64,000 bases of DNA from UBA7446 sp965656545 (lineage in GTDB: Bacteria; Bacteroidota; Bacteroidia; Flavobacteriales; Flavobacteriaceae), in contig CBFHKZ010000003.1 in assembly GCA_965656545.1 (NCBI GenBank), positions 1 through 64,000 of the forward strand, in the 5' to 3' direction. Within the stretch, counting starts at the first letter, position 1, and every line of letters begins with the position of its first letter. Below are positions 7,847 through 18,047 of this stretch, in pieces. The position numbers and the translations under genes were made by a program. Below the pieces are notes generated by a model that searched no databases, had not been told where the DNA came from, and worked only from the letters and a program-made list of their open reading frames with translations.

Positions 7847-10459
7847 ATGAAAGCACTAGACATTCGCGCAAAGTTTTTAGACTTTTTTACTGACAAAGAA
7901 CACAAGATTGTAGCCTCTGCACCCATGGTTATGAAGAATGACCCGACGCTTATGTTTACCAATGCTGGTATGAACCAGTTCAAGGAATATTTTCTGGGAA
8001 ACAAAGCCGCTGCTGACAAAAGAGTTGCCGATACCCAGAAGTGTCTACGCGTTTCAGGCAAGCACAACGACCTTGAAGAAGTTGGGAAAGACACCTACCA
8101 CCACACCATGTTTGAGATGCTCGGAAACTGGAGTTTTGGAGACTACTTTAAAAAAGAAGCCATCGCCTATGCCTGGGAGTTTCTTACCGAAGAGATGCAA
8201 ATCGATAAAAACGATTTGTATGTAACCGTATTTGAAGGGGACGATACGGAAGGGCTTTCAAAAGACGACGAAGCCATTTCTTTTTGGGAATCACATATTG
8301 CACCCGAACGTATTCTGATGGGTTCCAAGGCAGATAATTTTTGGGAAATGGGCGATCAAGGGCCTTGTGGTCCCTGTTCTGAAATTCACGTGGACATAAG
8401 GTCTGCAGAGGACAAAGCCAAAGTTGACGGTGCCACGCTTGTCAATATGGATCACCCGCAAGTAGTTGAAGTGTGGAATTTGGTATTTATTGAGTTTAAC
8501 AGAAAAGCCAACGGCTCCCTTGAAAAATTACCCGAAAAGCACGTGGATACGGGTATGGGCTTTGAACGCCTTTGCATGGTCGTTCAAGGTGTACAGTCCA
8601 ATTACGATACCGATGTGTTTACACCACTCATCCGTGAGATTGAAACCCGTACAGCTACCGATTACGGCAAAAAAGAAGAGGTCGATATTGCCATTCGCGT
8701 TATTGCCGATCACCTCAGAGCGGTTTCTTTTTCCATTGCCGACGGCCAATTGCCTTCCAACAACGGTGCAGGTTATGTCATACGACGTATTCTACGACGT
8801 GCCATCCGCTATGGCTACACTTTCTTGGAGCAAAAAGAACCTTTTATTTATGCATTGGTTAAAACCTTATCCGATCAAATGGGAGATGCCTTTCCCGAGC
8901 TTAAAAACCAACAAGATCTTATTCGAAATGTCATTAAGGAAGAGGAGCAATCCTTCTTAAAAACCTTATCGCAAGGCTTGGTAATGCTTGAGCAGCTCAT
9001 GAAATCCAACGCTGGAAAACAACTCTCGGGAGCAAAGGCTTTTGAGTTGTACGACACTTTTGGTTTCCCCGTTGATTTGACAGCGCTTATTTTGTCTGAA
9101 AACAACATGACGCTAGACGAGGATGCATTTGCATCCGAAATGGCGCAACAAAAAGCACGCTCTAGAGCAGCAGCGCAAGTTGAAACCGAAGATTGGATCG
9201 ATATTCGAGAAGACGATGAACAAGAATTTGTGGGCTATGACATTCTCACAACACCTGTTAAAATTGTCAGGTACAGAAAGGTAACTACTAAAAATGGCAG
9301 CTTATTTCAGTTGGTCTTTAACCTTACGCCTTTTTATCCTGAAGGGGGTGGTCAAGTAGGCGACAAGGGCTATTTGGAAGCGCCAAATGGAAATGTTACC
9401 TATATCACCGACACCAAAAAAGAAAACAACCTTATTATTCACGTTGCCAATCAATTGCCAACAGACCTCAACGGTTCTTTTACTGCCGTTGTCGATGCGC
9501 AAAAGCGTAATGCTACTGCTGCCAACCATACGGCTACACACCTGTTGCATCAAGGGTTACGTTCGGTACTTGGCGCACATGTTACCCAAAAAGGATCTAT
9601 GGTGCGCTCAGGTTATTTGCGTTTCGACTTTTCACATTTCGCCAAGTTAAGCACAGATGAGTTGAATGCTGTAGAAGCCTTTGTAAATGCCCGAATTCAA
9701 GAACAAATAGATTTAGATGAACAGCGGAATACGCCTTTTCAACAAGCCATAGACAATGGTGCGCTTGCCCTGTTTGGTGAGAAATATGGCGATACGGTTC
9801 GCAGTATTCGCTTTGGCGAATCTGTTGAGCTATGTGGTGGTACGCATGTGGCAAATACAGCTGCACTTTGGCACTTTACCATAACAGCTGAAACAGCGGT
9901 TGCATCAGGCATCAGACGTATAGAAGCCGTTACGGCTAATGAAGCCAAAAAACGGGTTTACGATCAGGCAGAAACCTTCGAAAAATTAAAAAACCAGCTT
10001 AAAAATCCACAAGATGTCATTGCAGCTGTTGCGGCTTTGCAGGATGAAAACAGCAAGCTTAAAAAGGAGTTGGAAACCCTTAACAAGCAATTGGTAGCGC
10101 AGCTCATAACGGAATTGCAGAACAGCAGCCTAACGCAAGGAGAAATGTCTATTATTATTGCGGAGGTTGATTTGGATGGCGCCGGTCTTAAAGACGCTCT
10201 TTTTAAACTTGGTCAAAATCACCAAAATTTAATTGCCGTGCTGGGAAGTAAGAAAGGGAATAAACCGCTATTATCTTGTTATGTCTCAAAAGCACTTGCT
10301 GAAAAGGGCACATGGCAAGCCAATGCTATCATCAAAGAAATCAGTCCTCATATTCAAGGGGGAGGTGGCGGACAGCCATTTTTTGCAACAGCAGGAGGAA
10401 AGAACCCAAGCGGTATTGCAGCCGCCTTGTCAGCAGCAAAGGATTTACTACTCAGCTAG
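7847..10459 (+). CDS. alaS: Alanine--tRNA ligase
   Basis: The 870-residue enzyme charges tRNA-Ala. The class II catalytic domain is at the N-terminus ('FTNAGMNQFKEYFLG'). The editing domain carries the zinc motifs HTATHLLHQ and CGGTHV. A coiled region and C-terminal DHHA1 domain with the GGGGGQPFFA motif complete it. Length and domain order are typical. It overlaps the convergent DUF4136 gene by four bases at its 3' end. Confidence 0.97.
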   Translation: MKALDIRAKFLDFFTDKEHKIVASAPMVMKNDPTLMFTNAGMNQFKEYFLGNKAAADKRVADTQKCLRVSGKHNDLEEVGKDTYHHTMFEMLGNWSFGDYFKKEAIAYAWEFLTEEMQIDKNDLYVTVFEGDDTEGLSKDDEAISFWESHIAPERILMGSKADNFWEMGDQGPCGPCSEIHVDIRSAEDKAKVDGATLVNMDHPQVVEVWNLVFIEFNRKANGSLEKLPEKHVDTGMGFERLCMVVQGVQSNYDTDVFTPLIREIETRTATDYGKKEEVDIAIRVIADHLRAVSFSIADGQLPSNNGAGYVIRRILRRAIRYGYTFLEQKEPFIYALVKTLSDQMGDAFPELKNQQDLIRNVIKEEEQSFLKTLSQGLVMLEQLMKSNAGKQLSGAKAFELYDTFGFPVDLTALILSENNMTLDEDAFASEMAQQKARSRAAAQVETEDWIDIREDDEQEFVGYDILTTPVKIVRYRKVTTKNGSLFQLVFNLTPFYPEGGGQVGDKGYLEAPNGNVTYITDTKKENNLIIHVANQLPTDLNGSFTAVVDAQKRNATAANHTATHLLHQGLRSVLGAHVTQKGSMVRSGYLRFDFSHFAKLSTDELNAVEAFVNARIQEQIDLDEQRNTPFQQAIDNGALALFGEKYGDTVRSIRFGESVELCGGTHVANTAALWHFTITAETAVASGIRRIEAVTANEAKKRVYDQAETFEKLKNQLKNPQDVIAAVAALQDENSKLKKELETLNKQLVAQLITELQNSSLTQGEMSIIIAEVDLDGAGLKDALFKLGQNHQNLIAVLGSKKGNKPLLSCYVSKALAEKGTWQANAIIKEISPHIQGGGGGQPFFATAGGKNPSGIAAALSAAKDLLLS

Positions 10460-10995
10460 TTTGATGGTGGATAAGCCGCTAAAATATCAGTCACAAACGC
10501 ATTGATTTTTGCTTCGCGTTCTTGTGGTGTTCCACCACTCAATCTGCCAACACCTTTTCCTTGCCAAATTAATTTTTTGGAAGCCGCATCAATAAGGTCA
10601 ATATAGAGCACACCACTCGTTGTGGTATTTACATTGTAAGGACGATTGAATCCCCAACCCCAACCCATGCCGCCATAAGGACCATAGAAAGGACCGCCCC
10701 AACCGAGATAGCTTTCGCTGACTTGTACATTTTTCTCTGCCTTGGTGTGAAAACTAACCAAAACATTGGGTGTTTTTGAAGCAACAAAGCCTTTTTCTGT
10801 AAGTGTATTTTCAAGGGCTTTTAAGATCCGTCTTTTGTCTAGGTCTGAGATTTTAGCATCGTCAATGCCGGGTTTGAAAAAAGCAAAAGCATCATAAGAG
10901 CTAAAATCAACGCCAGTGTCATAATCTGTGCTAACGCGGATGGACGCACAAGAAGTGAGCAAAATTGCCGCTGTGATGTATAAAAACCGTTTCAT
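10456..10995 (-). CDS. DUF4136 domain lipoprotein
   Basis: The 179-residue protein begins with a lipoprotein signal peptide; the lipobox is LLTSC with the lipidated Cys at residue 16. The DUF4136 pattern follows: 'TDYDTGVDFSSYDAFAFF' and, late, 'GVLYIDLIDAASKKLIWQGKGVG'. A glycine- and aromatic-rich insert (GWGGPFYGPYGGMGWGWG) lies in the middle. DUF4136 proteins are periplasm-facing or outer-membrane lipoproteins of unknown function, common in Bacteroidetes. Confidence 0.9.
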   Translation of the reverse strand: MKRFLYITAAILLTSCASIRVSTDYDTGVDFSSYDAFAFFKPGIDDAKISDLDKRRILKALENTLTEKGFVASKTPNVLVSFHTKAEKNVQVSESYLGWGGPFYGPYGGMGWGWGFNRPYNVNTTTSGVLYIDLIDAASKKLIWQGKGVGRLSGGTPQEREAKINAFVTDILAAYPPSN

Positions 10996-11066
10996 AATTG
11001 AATTTTTCTAAAAATAAACAAAAAACATGCCGAATGTATATTTAAATATAAATACATAGAATCACG

Positions 11067-11074
11067 TATTTTTG
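11067..11074 (+). promoter_or_regulatory. Putative -7 element of the ACC deaminase-like gene
   Basis: TATTTTTG matches TAnnTTTG. It overlaps the TTG codon at 11072, which argues against TTG as the start and favours the GTG at 11078. No clear -33 element is present. Confidence 0.35.
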
Positions 11075-11077
11075 AAT

Positions 11078-11977
11078 GTGCACAAACCAACCGCCATAAA
11101 CGAATTCTTGCTACTTCCCGAATTTGAGGAGAACGGAATGTCGGTATATCTCAAAAGGGAAGATCTGGTTTTTCCACTGGCTTCTGGCAACAAATGGCGT
11201 AAACTCAAGTATAATTTTACAGCCTTAAAAGCTTCTTCTGCCAAAGGAATGCTCACGTTTGGCGGCGCTTACTCCAATCACCTTGCTGCAGCTGCTGCGC
11301 TTGCCGCTCAGGAACAAATTCCCATTGTCGGAATCGTTAGGGGAGAAGAACTTGCAAACAAACCCTTGAACCCCACATTGTCTCAGTGTAAGGTCAATGG
11401 TATGCAGTTGGTTTTTGTGACAAGAGCCGAATACAAACTAAAAGCGCTTGGTGAAACGGTAAGTCAGCTTGTGGCTGCGAAAAATTTATTTGTAGTGCCC
11501 GAGGGTGGCACCAACAAACTTGCGGTTAAGGGGTGTATGGAAATTTTGACAAATGACGATATGCGTTTTGATGTTATCGGTTGTGCTGTAGGGACAGGGG
11601 GTACCTTAGCGGGTTTGGCGGCGTCGGCTGCTGCGCATCAAAAAGTTGTGGGTTTTCAAATGGTAGATGATGCTACAATCCCAGACCGTATTCGTACCTT
11701 TGTAGCACGTGATAATTGGGAACTCATACGGCACCCATCCTATGCGGGCTACGCCAATGCCGATAAAAGACTTGTTGCATTTGCCAACGAGCTATTTAAA
11801 AAAACAGGCGTGCTATTGGATCCCATTTACACGGCACCTATGCTGTTTCAGTTGGTGCAAATGATAAAAGACAACACATGGTCGTTTGGAACAAACATTT
11901 TACTCATTCACTCCGGCGGAACGCAGGGAATCGCTGGCTACAATTATCAGTATCAAGCGCAATGGCCAGAACCCTAG
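11078..11977 (+). CDS. PLP-dependent ACC deaminase / D-cysteine desulfhydrase family protein
   Basis: About 299 residues in the tryptophan synthase beta-like PLP fold. The lysine in LASGNKWRKLKYN is the expected Schiff-base residue. 'TFGGAYSNHLAAAAALA' and the phosphate-binding 'GTGGTLAGLA' loop are conserved. Members deaminate 1-aminocyclopropane-1-carboxylate or desulfhydrate D-cysteine; sequence alone does not decide which. No ATG fits. I chose GTG at 11078, since TTG at 11072 lies inside a putative promoter element. The 3' end overlaps the next gene by 16 bases, which suggests one operon with the glucosaminidase and hemL. Confidence 0.85.
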   Translation: MHKPTAINEFLLLPEFEENGMSVYLKREDLVFPLASGNKWRKLKYNFTALKASSAKGMLTFGGAYSNHLAAAAALAAQEQIPIVGIVRGEELANKPLNPTLSQCKVNGMQLVFVTRAEYKLKALGETVSQLVAAKNLFVVPEGGTNKLAVKGCMEILTNDDMRFDVIGCAVGTGGTLAGLAASAAAHQKVVGFQMVDDATIPDRIRTFVARDNWELIRHPSYAGYANADKRLVAFANELFKKTGVLLDPIYTAPMLFQLVQMIKDNTWSFGTNILLIHSGGTQGIAGYNYQYQAQWPEP

Positions 11978-12762
11978 TCTTTTTTCTTACCGCACTACTG
12001 CTTACTTCCTGTGGCTCAAAAAAAGTGATCTATAATAGCGAGGTCAAGCGCAACGCTAAAAAAATAGAAAACAAATCCCCCAAGCAAACGGCAAAAAAAC
12101 GTGCCAATTTGGATGCCCATATGCGCCTGAAGGTATATATTATGCAATATGCACCACTCGCGCAAAAGGAGATGAAAAAATTCGGAATACCCGCAAGTAT
12201 CACCCTAGCACAAGGGCTATTGGAATCGCAAGCCGGCGTTGGGAAGTTGGCACTTAAGTCCAACAACCACTTCGGCATCAAATGCCACAAAGGTTGGCGC
12301 GGACCCAGCGTTTCTCACGATGATGACGCAAAAGGCGAGTGCTTTCGTAAGTACAAAAAAGTAGATCAATCCTATCGGGATCATTCCGAGTTTTTGCGTT
12401 ACAGAGATCGATACAGCAAGCTATTCAAAATGAAAAAAACGGACTATGTCAGCTGGGCACACGGGCTAAAGAAAGCAGGCTACGCGACAGATCCGCAATA
12501 TGCCTATAAGCTGATATCGCTTATTGAGCGCTACGAACTTTGGCAATTTGACGGCAGTAAGGAGCCCATCAAAACAAAAAAATCCAAAAAGAATAAGGCC
12601 CAAATCGACAAGGCCACAACCACTCAAAATTATGTGGTAAAACAAGGGGATACCTTGTATGCCATTGCCAAGGAATTTGACACTTCAGTACAAGCGCTTA
12701 AGGATCTTAACGGATTGCGCTCAAACGAACTGGCTATTGGCCAACAACTCAAAGTAAAATGA
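11962..12762 (+). CDS. Glucosaminidase domain lipoprotein with LysM domain
   Basis: The 266-residue protein starts MARTLVFF and has a lipobox LLTSC, so it is probably an outer-membrane lipoprotein. The middle is a FlgJ-type glucosaminidase domain: 'LAQGLLESQAGVGKLA' with the catalytic Glu, then NNHFGIKCH. A C-terminal LysM repeat (YVVKQGDTLYAIAKEF to the end) binds peptidoglycan. It probably cleaves the glycan backbone during wall remodelling. The start at 11962 is preferred over an open frame beginning at 11878 because it gives the signal peptide. Its stop overlaps the hemL start as ATGA. Confidence 0.92.
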   Translation: MARTLVFFLTALLLTSCGSKKVIYNSEVKRNAKKIENKSPKQTAKKRANLDAHMRLKVYIMQYAPLAQKEMKKFGIPASITLAQGLLESQAGVGKLALKSNNHFGIKCHKGWRGPSVSHDDDAKGECFRKYKKVDQSYRDHSEFLRYRDRYSKLFKMKKTDYVSWAHGLKKAGYATDPQYAYKLISLIERYELWQFDGSKEPIKTKKSKKNKAQIDKATTTQNYVVKQGDTLYAIAKEFDTSVQALKDLNGLRSNELAIGQQLKVK

Positions 12763-14048
12763 TGCAATACCAACGTAGTAGCGCCTTGTTCAATGAGGCA
12801 AAAAAAGTAATTCCAGGGGGGGTAAACTCCCCAGTACGCGCCTTTAACGCTGTTGGTGGAACGCCTATTTTCCTCACCCACGCAAAGGGTGCTTACCTCT
12901 ATGACGAGGACCAAAACCGCTATGTAGATTTTATCGCTTCTTGGGGCCCCATGATTTTAGGGCATGCACACCCCAAAGTGGTTGCTGCTATTCAAGCTCG
13001 TGCCGAAAAAGGAACTTCCTATGGCATTCCAACAGCATTGGAAACCGAAATTGCCAAACGTGCGCTTTCCATGGTGCCGCATATGGATCAAATCCGTTTT
13101 GTGAACTCAGGAACAGAAGCCTGCATGAGTGCGGTTCGACTAGCTCGGGGATTTACAGGGCGTGATAAAATCATCAAGTTTGCGGGTTGCTATCACGGAC
13201 ACGCAGACGCCTTTCTGATTCAGGCCGGTAGTGGTGCCGTTACTTTTGGTAGTCCAAACAGTCCGGGGGTAACAGCGGGTACGGCAAAAGACACCCTTCT
13301 CGCAGCATATAACAATTTGGAACACGTAGCTGAAATATTTCGCGCCAATCCAGAGCAAATTGCCGCCATAATCGTTGAGCCAGTTGCTGGTAACATGGGT
13401 TGCATTTTACCGCAAGCAGGTTTCTTGGAGGGCTTGCGCAGCTTGTGCGATACACATGGCGCAGTTCTTATTTTTGACGAGGTCATGACAGGATTTAGGT
13501 TGGCCCAAGGCGGTGCACAGGAATGTCTTGGCATTCGCGCCGATTTGGTTACTTATGGTAAGGTAATAGGCGGTGGTTTGCCCGTTGGTGCTTTTGCTGC
13601 TCGAAAAGAAATCATGGATTTCTTGGCGCCACTTGGGCCTGTTTATCAGGCGGGTACTTTAAGTGGAAACCCATTGGCCATGACGGCTGGACTGACCATG
13701 TTAGACTTGTTGCACGCACATCCTGAGACTTACACTAGTTTGGCCGACAAAACCGCATTCTTGCATCGTGAGATGGTGCCGCTCTTGGAAAAGAAAGGGC
13801 TTCCCTATCAAATCAATAGATTGGGCTCCATGATGTCGCTGCATTTTACAGACACGCCCGTTGTGGACTTCGAAACGGCGGCTAAGGGCAATAATGATTA
13901 TTTTAAAGCGTATTTCCACGGCATGCTAAAACGCGGAGTCTATTTGCCGCCCAGTGCCTTTGAAAGCTACTTCCTAAACGATGCCATAAGTCATAAAGAC
14001 CTGGAACATACGCTGGAGGCGTTTGCTACAACACTTCAAGAAATGTGA
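12759..14048 (+). CDS. hemL: Glutamate-1-semialdehyde 2,1-aminomutase
   Basis: The 429-residue PLP enzyme makes 5-aminolevulinate, the first committed step of C5-pathway haem synthesis. 'PGGVNSPVRAFNAVGGTP' is the N-terminal signature. 'FDEVMTGFR' holds the PLP-contacting Asp, and TYGKVIGGG holds the Schiff-base Lys. Length is standard. It overlaps the glucosaminidase stop by four bases (ATGA), suggesting coupled translation. No other haem gene is adjacent. Confidence 0.97.
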   Translation: MMQYQRSSALFNEAKKVIPGGVNSPVRAFNAVGGTPIFLTHAKGAYLYDEDQNRYVDFIASWGPMILGHAHPKVVAAIQARAEKGTSYGIPTALETEIAKRALSMVPHMDQIRFVNSGTEACMSAVRLARGFTGRDKIIKFAGCYHGHADAFLIQAGSGAVTFGSPNSPGVTAGTAKDTLLAAYNNLEHVAEIFRANPEQIAAIIVEPVAGNMGCILPQAGFLEGLRSLCDTHGAVLIFDEVMTGFRLAQGGAQECLGIRADLVTYGKVIGGGLPVGAFAARKEIMDFLAPLGPVYQAGTLSGNPLAMTAGLTMLDLLHAHPETYTSLADKTAFLHREMVPLLEKKGLPYQINRLGSMMSLHFTDTPVVDFETAAKGNNDYFKAYFHGMLKRGVYLPPSAFESYFLNDAISHKDLEHTLEAFATTLQEM

Positions 14049-14215
14049 AAAATACTTGTATCTATATTTTTTATAAATTTGTTTAGAATCCCAAATTCCT
14101 AAACCACTTGACCTCTAACATTTCATCCTAAATTTTTTTGATTTTTTTATTGGGCTGCGTTACTGTATTTGTGATTTATAGTTAATTATATTTTTTAATT
14201 CAAAATCATATTATT

Positions 14216-15409
14216 GTGAACAAATCCCCTTTTTTTATTTTAGGCTTACTTATCTTCTTTTATTCATGTAGCCCTGATGACGAGGTAGAAATACTACCAA
14301 AAACTTAAAATGAAACCTTAGTTGATTTTAGTGTAGTTAAGAAAATAAGCAGTGCTGAGCTATCAGCAATATACGCGGCCCTTACAATTGGACTGCCAAC
14401 AGATAAAATTCCTCCTTTGACTTTTAGCAGTGTAACGGTTTATAAGCTAACATATAAAACAAGCTATCCCGGTGAAACCAATAAGGTTTTAGCTTCTGGC
14501 GCTTTGGTTGTTCCAGACCAAATGAATAGCAAACCCATACTTTCTTATCAGCACGGCACCATCACTGACCCAAATCAAATACCATCTTTATTTGCTGGCA
14601 CATCACAAAATGGTTACACTGCTGTCTTGGGCGGACTTGGGTTTTATGTTTCAGTTCCAGATTATTTGGGCTATGGCGACAACAAAGCGTATCACCACTT
14701 GTATGAGCATGGTGCTAGCTTGGCATCTGCATCTTATGACATGCTTTTGGCATCGCGAGCGTTTCTGCTTTCAAACGATCACAAAGTAGATGACAAGCTG
14801 TTTCTTGCTGGATATTCAGAAGGGGGTTATGCTACAATGGCACTGCACCAACATATCGAAAAGGAAGGGAAATTAGCCGTTACCGCAACTTCGGCTGGGG
14901 CAGGTGCTTACAACAAATCAGGTTTTGCCCGAGAGATTTTAGCGTTAAACAGTGACTCCCCGTTCATCAGAAGTTATTTGTGGGTTTTAGACACCTATAA
15001 TCGCGTTTACAACATCGATAAACCCTGGTCGTATTACATCAATGCGCCTTATGCTTCTAGAATTGACGTAAATAATCCGCTAAGCATTTTTACTGCAGAT
15101 ATTAGTATGAATCCTTCCCAGCTATTTACGACATCGTTTAGAGAAGAAATAGTGCAGGAAAAACCATCACAATTTAACGATGCATTAAAAGATAACGACC
15201 GTTTTGATTGGAAGCCAAATGCACCCTTGCGGCTACTTTATGGAACAAAAGATGATTATGTTTTTCCTTCAAATGCTACTTCGGCCTACGCTGCCATGAA
15301 AGCCAAAGGGGCCAACGTCACCTTAATTCCGTTTGAAAACAAAAACCATAGCACCGCCGTTAGTGACTTTTCGATAAATACGGCACTTTGGTTTTTGTCA
15401 TTAAAATAA
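14216..15409 (+). pseudogene. Secreted lipase-like alpha/beta hydrolase with an in-frame stop after the signal peptide
   Basis: From GTG at 14216 the frame reads a lipoprotein signal peptide (VNKSPFFILGLLIFFYSC, SPDDE) and then meets TAA at 14306-14308. The same frame continues past the stop with protein-like sequence (NETLVDFSVVKKISSAELSAIY) into a full hydrolase ending at 15409. The hydrolase has the nucleophile elbow GYSEGG, an Asp region DDYVFPS and a late His in NKNHSTAV. The organisation resembles secretory lipases. One base change at codon 31 would restore a single ~397-residue lipoprotein. As it stands, the export signal is cut off from the enzyme. Re-initiation inside (for example TTG 14417) would give a cytoplasmic form. 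A read error cannot be excluded. Confidence 0.75.
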
Positions 15410-15427
15410 CCTAATTGTTAACGTACC

Positions 15428-17923
15428 CTATTTTGGATCCAAAACCGCATCAATACGCACCACAGCTTCTTGCAAGTGATAACGTGTGTTTTGATCGGTT
15501 GTGCTAGTTAAACTTGTGTTGATGGCGTTTTTAAGATTTATCAATTGCGCCCTGCTTACGGCTCTAATATCCGATTGACTTACAAGCACTCTAGTGCGAT
15601 TGCTATAACGTCTGGCTGAACCCTCTAGCGGCTCTTGGCTTTCTGTCATCAAGTACGCCAAGCGATCGATATAGGCACGTTGCAAGTTTCTGCGGTAGAT
15701 ACCAATAGCCTTGTTGCTATACAATTCACTCCAAATACCTTTTCGAAGTGCCGACATCATCTCCACTAGTGCATAGGCATCGCTCCCATTGAGTGCTTCA
15801 TTTTCAGAAATACGCGCCAGTCGGTCAAAGCTCAACAAACGGTTGAGGGTGCCTGTTTGCATACGTCGCATGCGGTCAAGTACGCCAGCAAACTCAATTT
15901 TATTGAAAATATCGTTGTCCAACATCCAAGTTGGTGTTGCAAATAATTCTTCTTGTAAGAATTGCATACAAGCACGCTGGTGCTTTTTGTCAACATGTGT
16001 ATACACCGCACCTTCTTGGTCGTAGGTCTTGTAGTACTCATACACGCCGCCAATATTAGCCGCCACATGACCCATATAGCGATTGAACTGACCCAATACT
16101 TGGTTGTATAAATCTTGTAAATCGTCATAGTCCTTGCCGTCCTCTGCCGTCCACTCAATCAGATTAGGTACAATTCTTTTAAGGTTGGCAATGCCATAGG
16201 CACTTGCTTTTATGGCGTTGTCGCCCAGATCCTCTGTTTGTGAACTGGGGTCAATAGGATTTCCAAATTGTTGGCTTCCAAAACGATACATGGGATCGTC
16301 TTGATGTGCTAAAATCCATTGGTCTAGGGTTTCCTTCTCGTCCGTTGCGGTTTCAGCCGATGGAATAGGGCGATAGCCCCAACGAATGGCATGTTTGTCA
16401 TAAACGCCAATATCCGGCATCAGCGACACATCTCCGTCTCCAGGTTGTGCTACGTAATTAAAACGCGCATAATCCATGATGGAAGGTGCCGTGCCATATT
16501 TTTTAGTAAAAGAGGCAGAGCGTAGTGAATCGACAGGGAAAGCAACACTGCTTCCCATGTTGTGGGGTAGTCCAATGGTATGTCCTACTTCGTGGGCAGA
16601 AACAAACCGAATCAAACGCCCCATAATTTCATCCTTAAATTCCACGCCTCTTGCTTCTGGATTTATGGCAGCCGTTTGCACAAAAAACCAATTGCGCAAC
16701 AGGGTCATCACATTGTGGTACCAGTTGATGTCAGATTCTAAAATTTCTCCCGACCGTGGATCACTTACGTGCGGACCGTTGGCATTGGGAATCGGAGATG
16801 CCAAATAACGCACGACTGAATAGCGTACATCCTCTGGGCTCCAATCCGGGTCTTCTTCTGGAGTTGGTGGGTCTTTGGCAATAATGGCATTTTTAAAGCC
16901 TGCTGCTTCAAAAGCCACTTGCCAGTCTTCAATCCCTTGTTTCAAATAAGGCACCCACTTTTTTGGCGTGGCTCTATCGATATAATACACAATAGGTTTT
17001 TTAGGCTCTACCAATTCGCCGCGGTTAAACTTCTCAATATCTTCATCTTTTACTTCCAAACGCCAGCGATCTAAGTAGCGTACCGTTTTGCTTTTTTGTA
17101 CGTCTAGGCCGTAGTCTGTTTGCCCTCTTGAAAACCAACCTACTCGTTGGTCAAAGTAGCGTCTTTTCATTTGCTCTTTGGGCAGCAGAATCATGGAATT
17201 ACTTATTTCCAAGCTTATCGATGCGGTGCTCGAATTGGAGGGTGGCTCGCTTGAATTGTAGGTTTTTACATGTCGTGCTTCGACATTGAGCGGATAACTT
17301 TTAAGCGTATTGATAAACGACCTGGATTTGTCCATACTCGAAATCTTATAGCTTTTCCTTCTCGAGGCTGGGAAGCCTAGGGCTTTCACATCTGTTTCAA
17401 AAAGCGTGTTAACCTCAATTACAGTAGAGGTAGAGTCTTTTCCAATGGATTTAATGTCAAACCTGTATAGGATGGGTTCAAAGTTTGAGTTGACAACTGC
17501 CTCGTGAATGGGCAAGGAGTCGGCTGCTACTACCTCGTGTGATACCACACGGAGTAAGACTTTCTTGCTGTCTTTTTCCCAGCGCAATACTTGCGTATTT
17601 TGTTTTCCGCCACCAAAACCAATACCTGAGGCTGTTTTGGCAATTCGGGTAACCATTAACATTTCTGCACCAAACAAGGAGTCTGGAATTTCATAATAGA
17701 ATTTGTCATCAACCGTATGCACGTCAAACAATCCCTTATCTGTAATGGCTTTTTTGGTAATGACCTTATCGTAAGGCTTAATACCGTTTTTATCTTCCTT
17801 TTTAGGTTTTGGCTTTTCCGTTACGGGTGGCTTTTTCTTTTTAAAAAGTTTGCCAAGCTGTGCGTGTGTGGGAACGGTAGTCAGTACCGCTAAGCCAATA
17901 AGAAGAAATGATATTTTTTTCAT
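15428..17923 (-). CDS. Zinc-dependent metalloprotease (DUF5117/DUF4953 type)
   Basis: The 831-residue secreted protein has a signal peptide (residues 1-21) and a lysine/proline-rich linker. A conserved N-terminal domain precedes a metzincin-like site HEVGHTIGLPH at 444-454, giving three His ligands and catalytic Glu. 'PSIMDYARFNY' follows, the usual Met-turn region. This is the domain order of the large Bacteroidetes proteases annotated DUF5117/DUF4953. The substrate is unknown. Catalytic residues are intact. Just upstream is a 14-bp palindrome, tttagcatgctaaa (17933-17946), which could be an operator. Confidence 0.88.
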   Translation of the reverse strand: MKKISFLLIGLAVLTTVPTHAQLGKLFKKKKPPVTEKPKPKKEDKNGIKPYDKVITKKAITDKGLFDVHTVDDKFYYEIPDSLFGAEMLMVTRIAKTASGIGFGGGKQNTQVLRWEKDSKKVLLRVVSHEVVAADSLPIHEAVVNSNFEPILYRFDIKSIGKDSTSTVIEVNTLFETDVKALGFPASRRKSYKISSMDKSRSFINTLKSYPLNVEARHVKTYNSSEPPSNSSTASISLEISNSMILLPKEQMKRRYFDQRVGWFSRGQTDYGLDVQKSKTVRYLDRWRLEVKDEDIEKFNRGELVEPKKPIVYYIDRATPKKWVPYLKQGIEDWQVAFEAAGFKNAIIAKDPPTPEEDPDWSPEDVRYSVVRYLASPIPNANGPHVSDPRSGEILESDINWYHNVMTLLRNWFFVQTAAINPEARGVEFKDEIMGRLIRFVSAHEVGHTIGLPHNMGSSVAFPVDSLRSASFTKKYGTAPSIMDYARFNYVAQPGDGDVSLMPDIGVYDKHAIRWGYRPIPSAETATDEKETLDQWILAHQDDPMYRFGSQQFGNPIDPSSQTEDLGDNAIKASAYGIANLKRIVPNLIEWTAEDGKDYDDLQDLYNQVLGQFNRYMGHVAANIGGVYEYYKTYDQEGAVYTHVDKKHQRACMQFLQEELFATPTWMLDNDIFNKIEFAGVLDRMRRMQTGTLNRLLSFDRLARISENEALNGSDAYALVEMMSALRKGIWSELYSNKAIGIYRRNLQRAYIDRLAYLMTESQEPLEGSARRYSNRTRVLVSQSDIRAVSRAQLINLKNAINTSLTSTTDQNTRYHLQEAVVRIDAVLDPK

Positions 17924-18047
17924 GAAATTTTATTTAGCATGCTAAAGTGCTGAAAATATGTAAGTTTTACAATAAAAAAAAACAGTTGATTTATTAAGTT
18001 TCTCATTCATTTTTTTGTTAAGTTTACATTCCACAAATCTTAAAATC

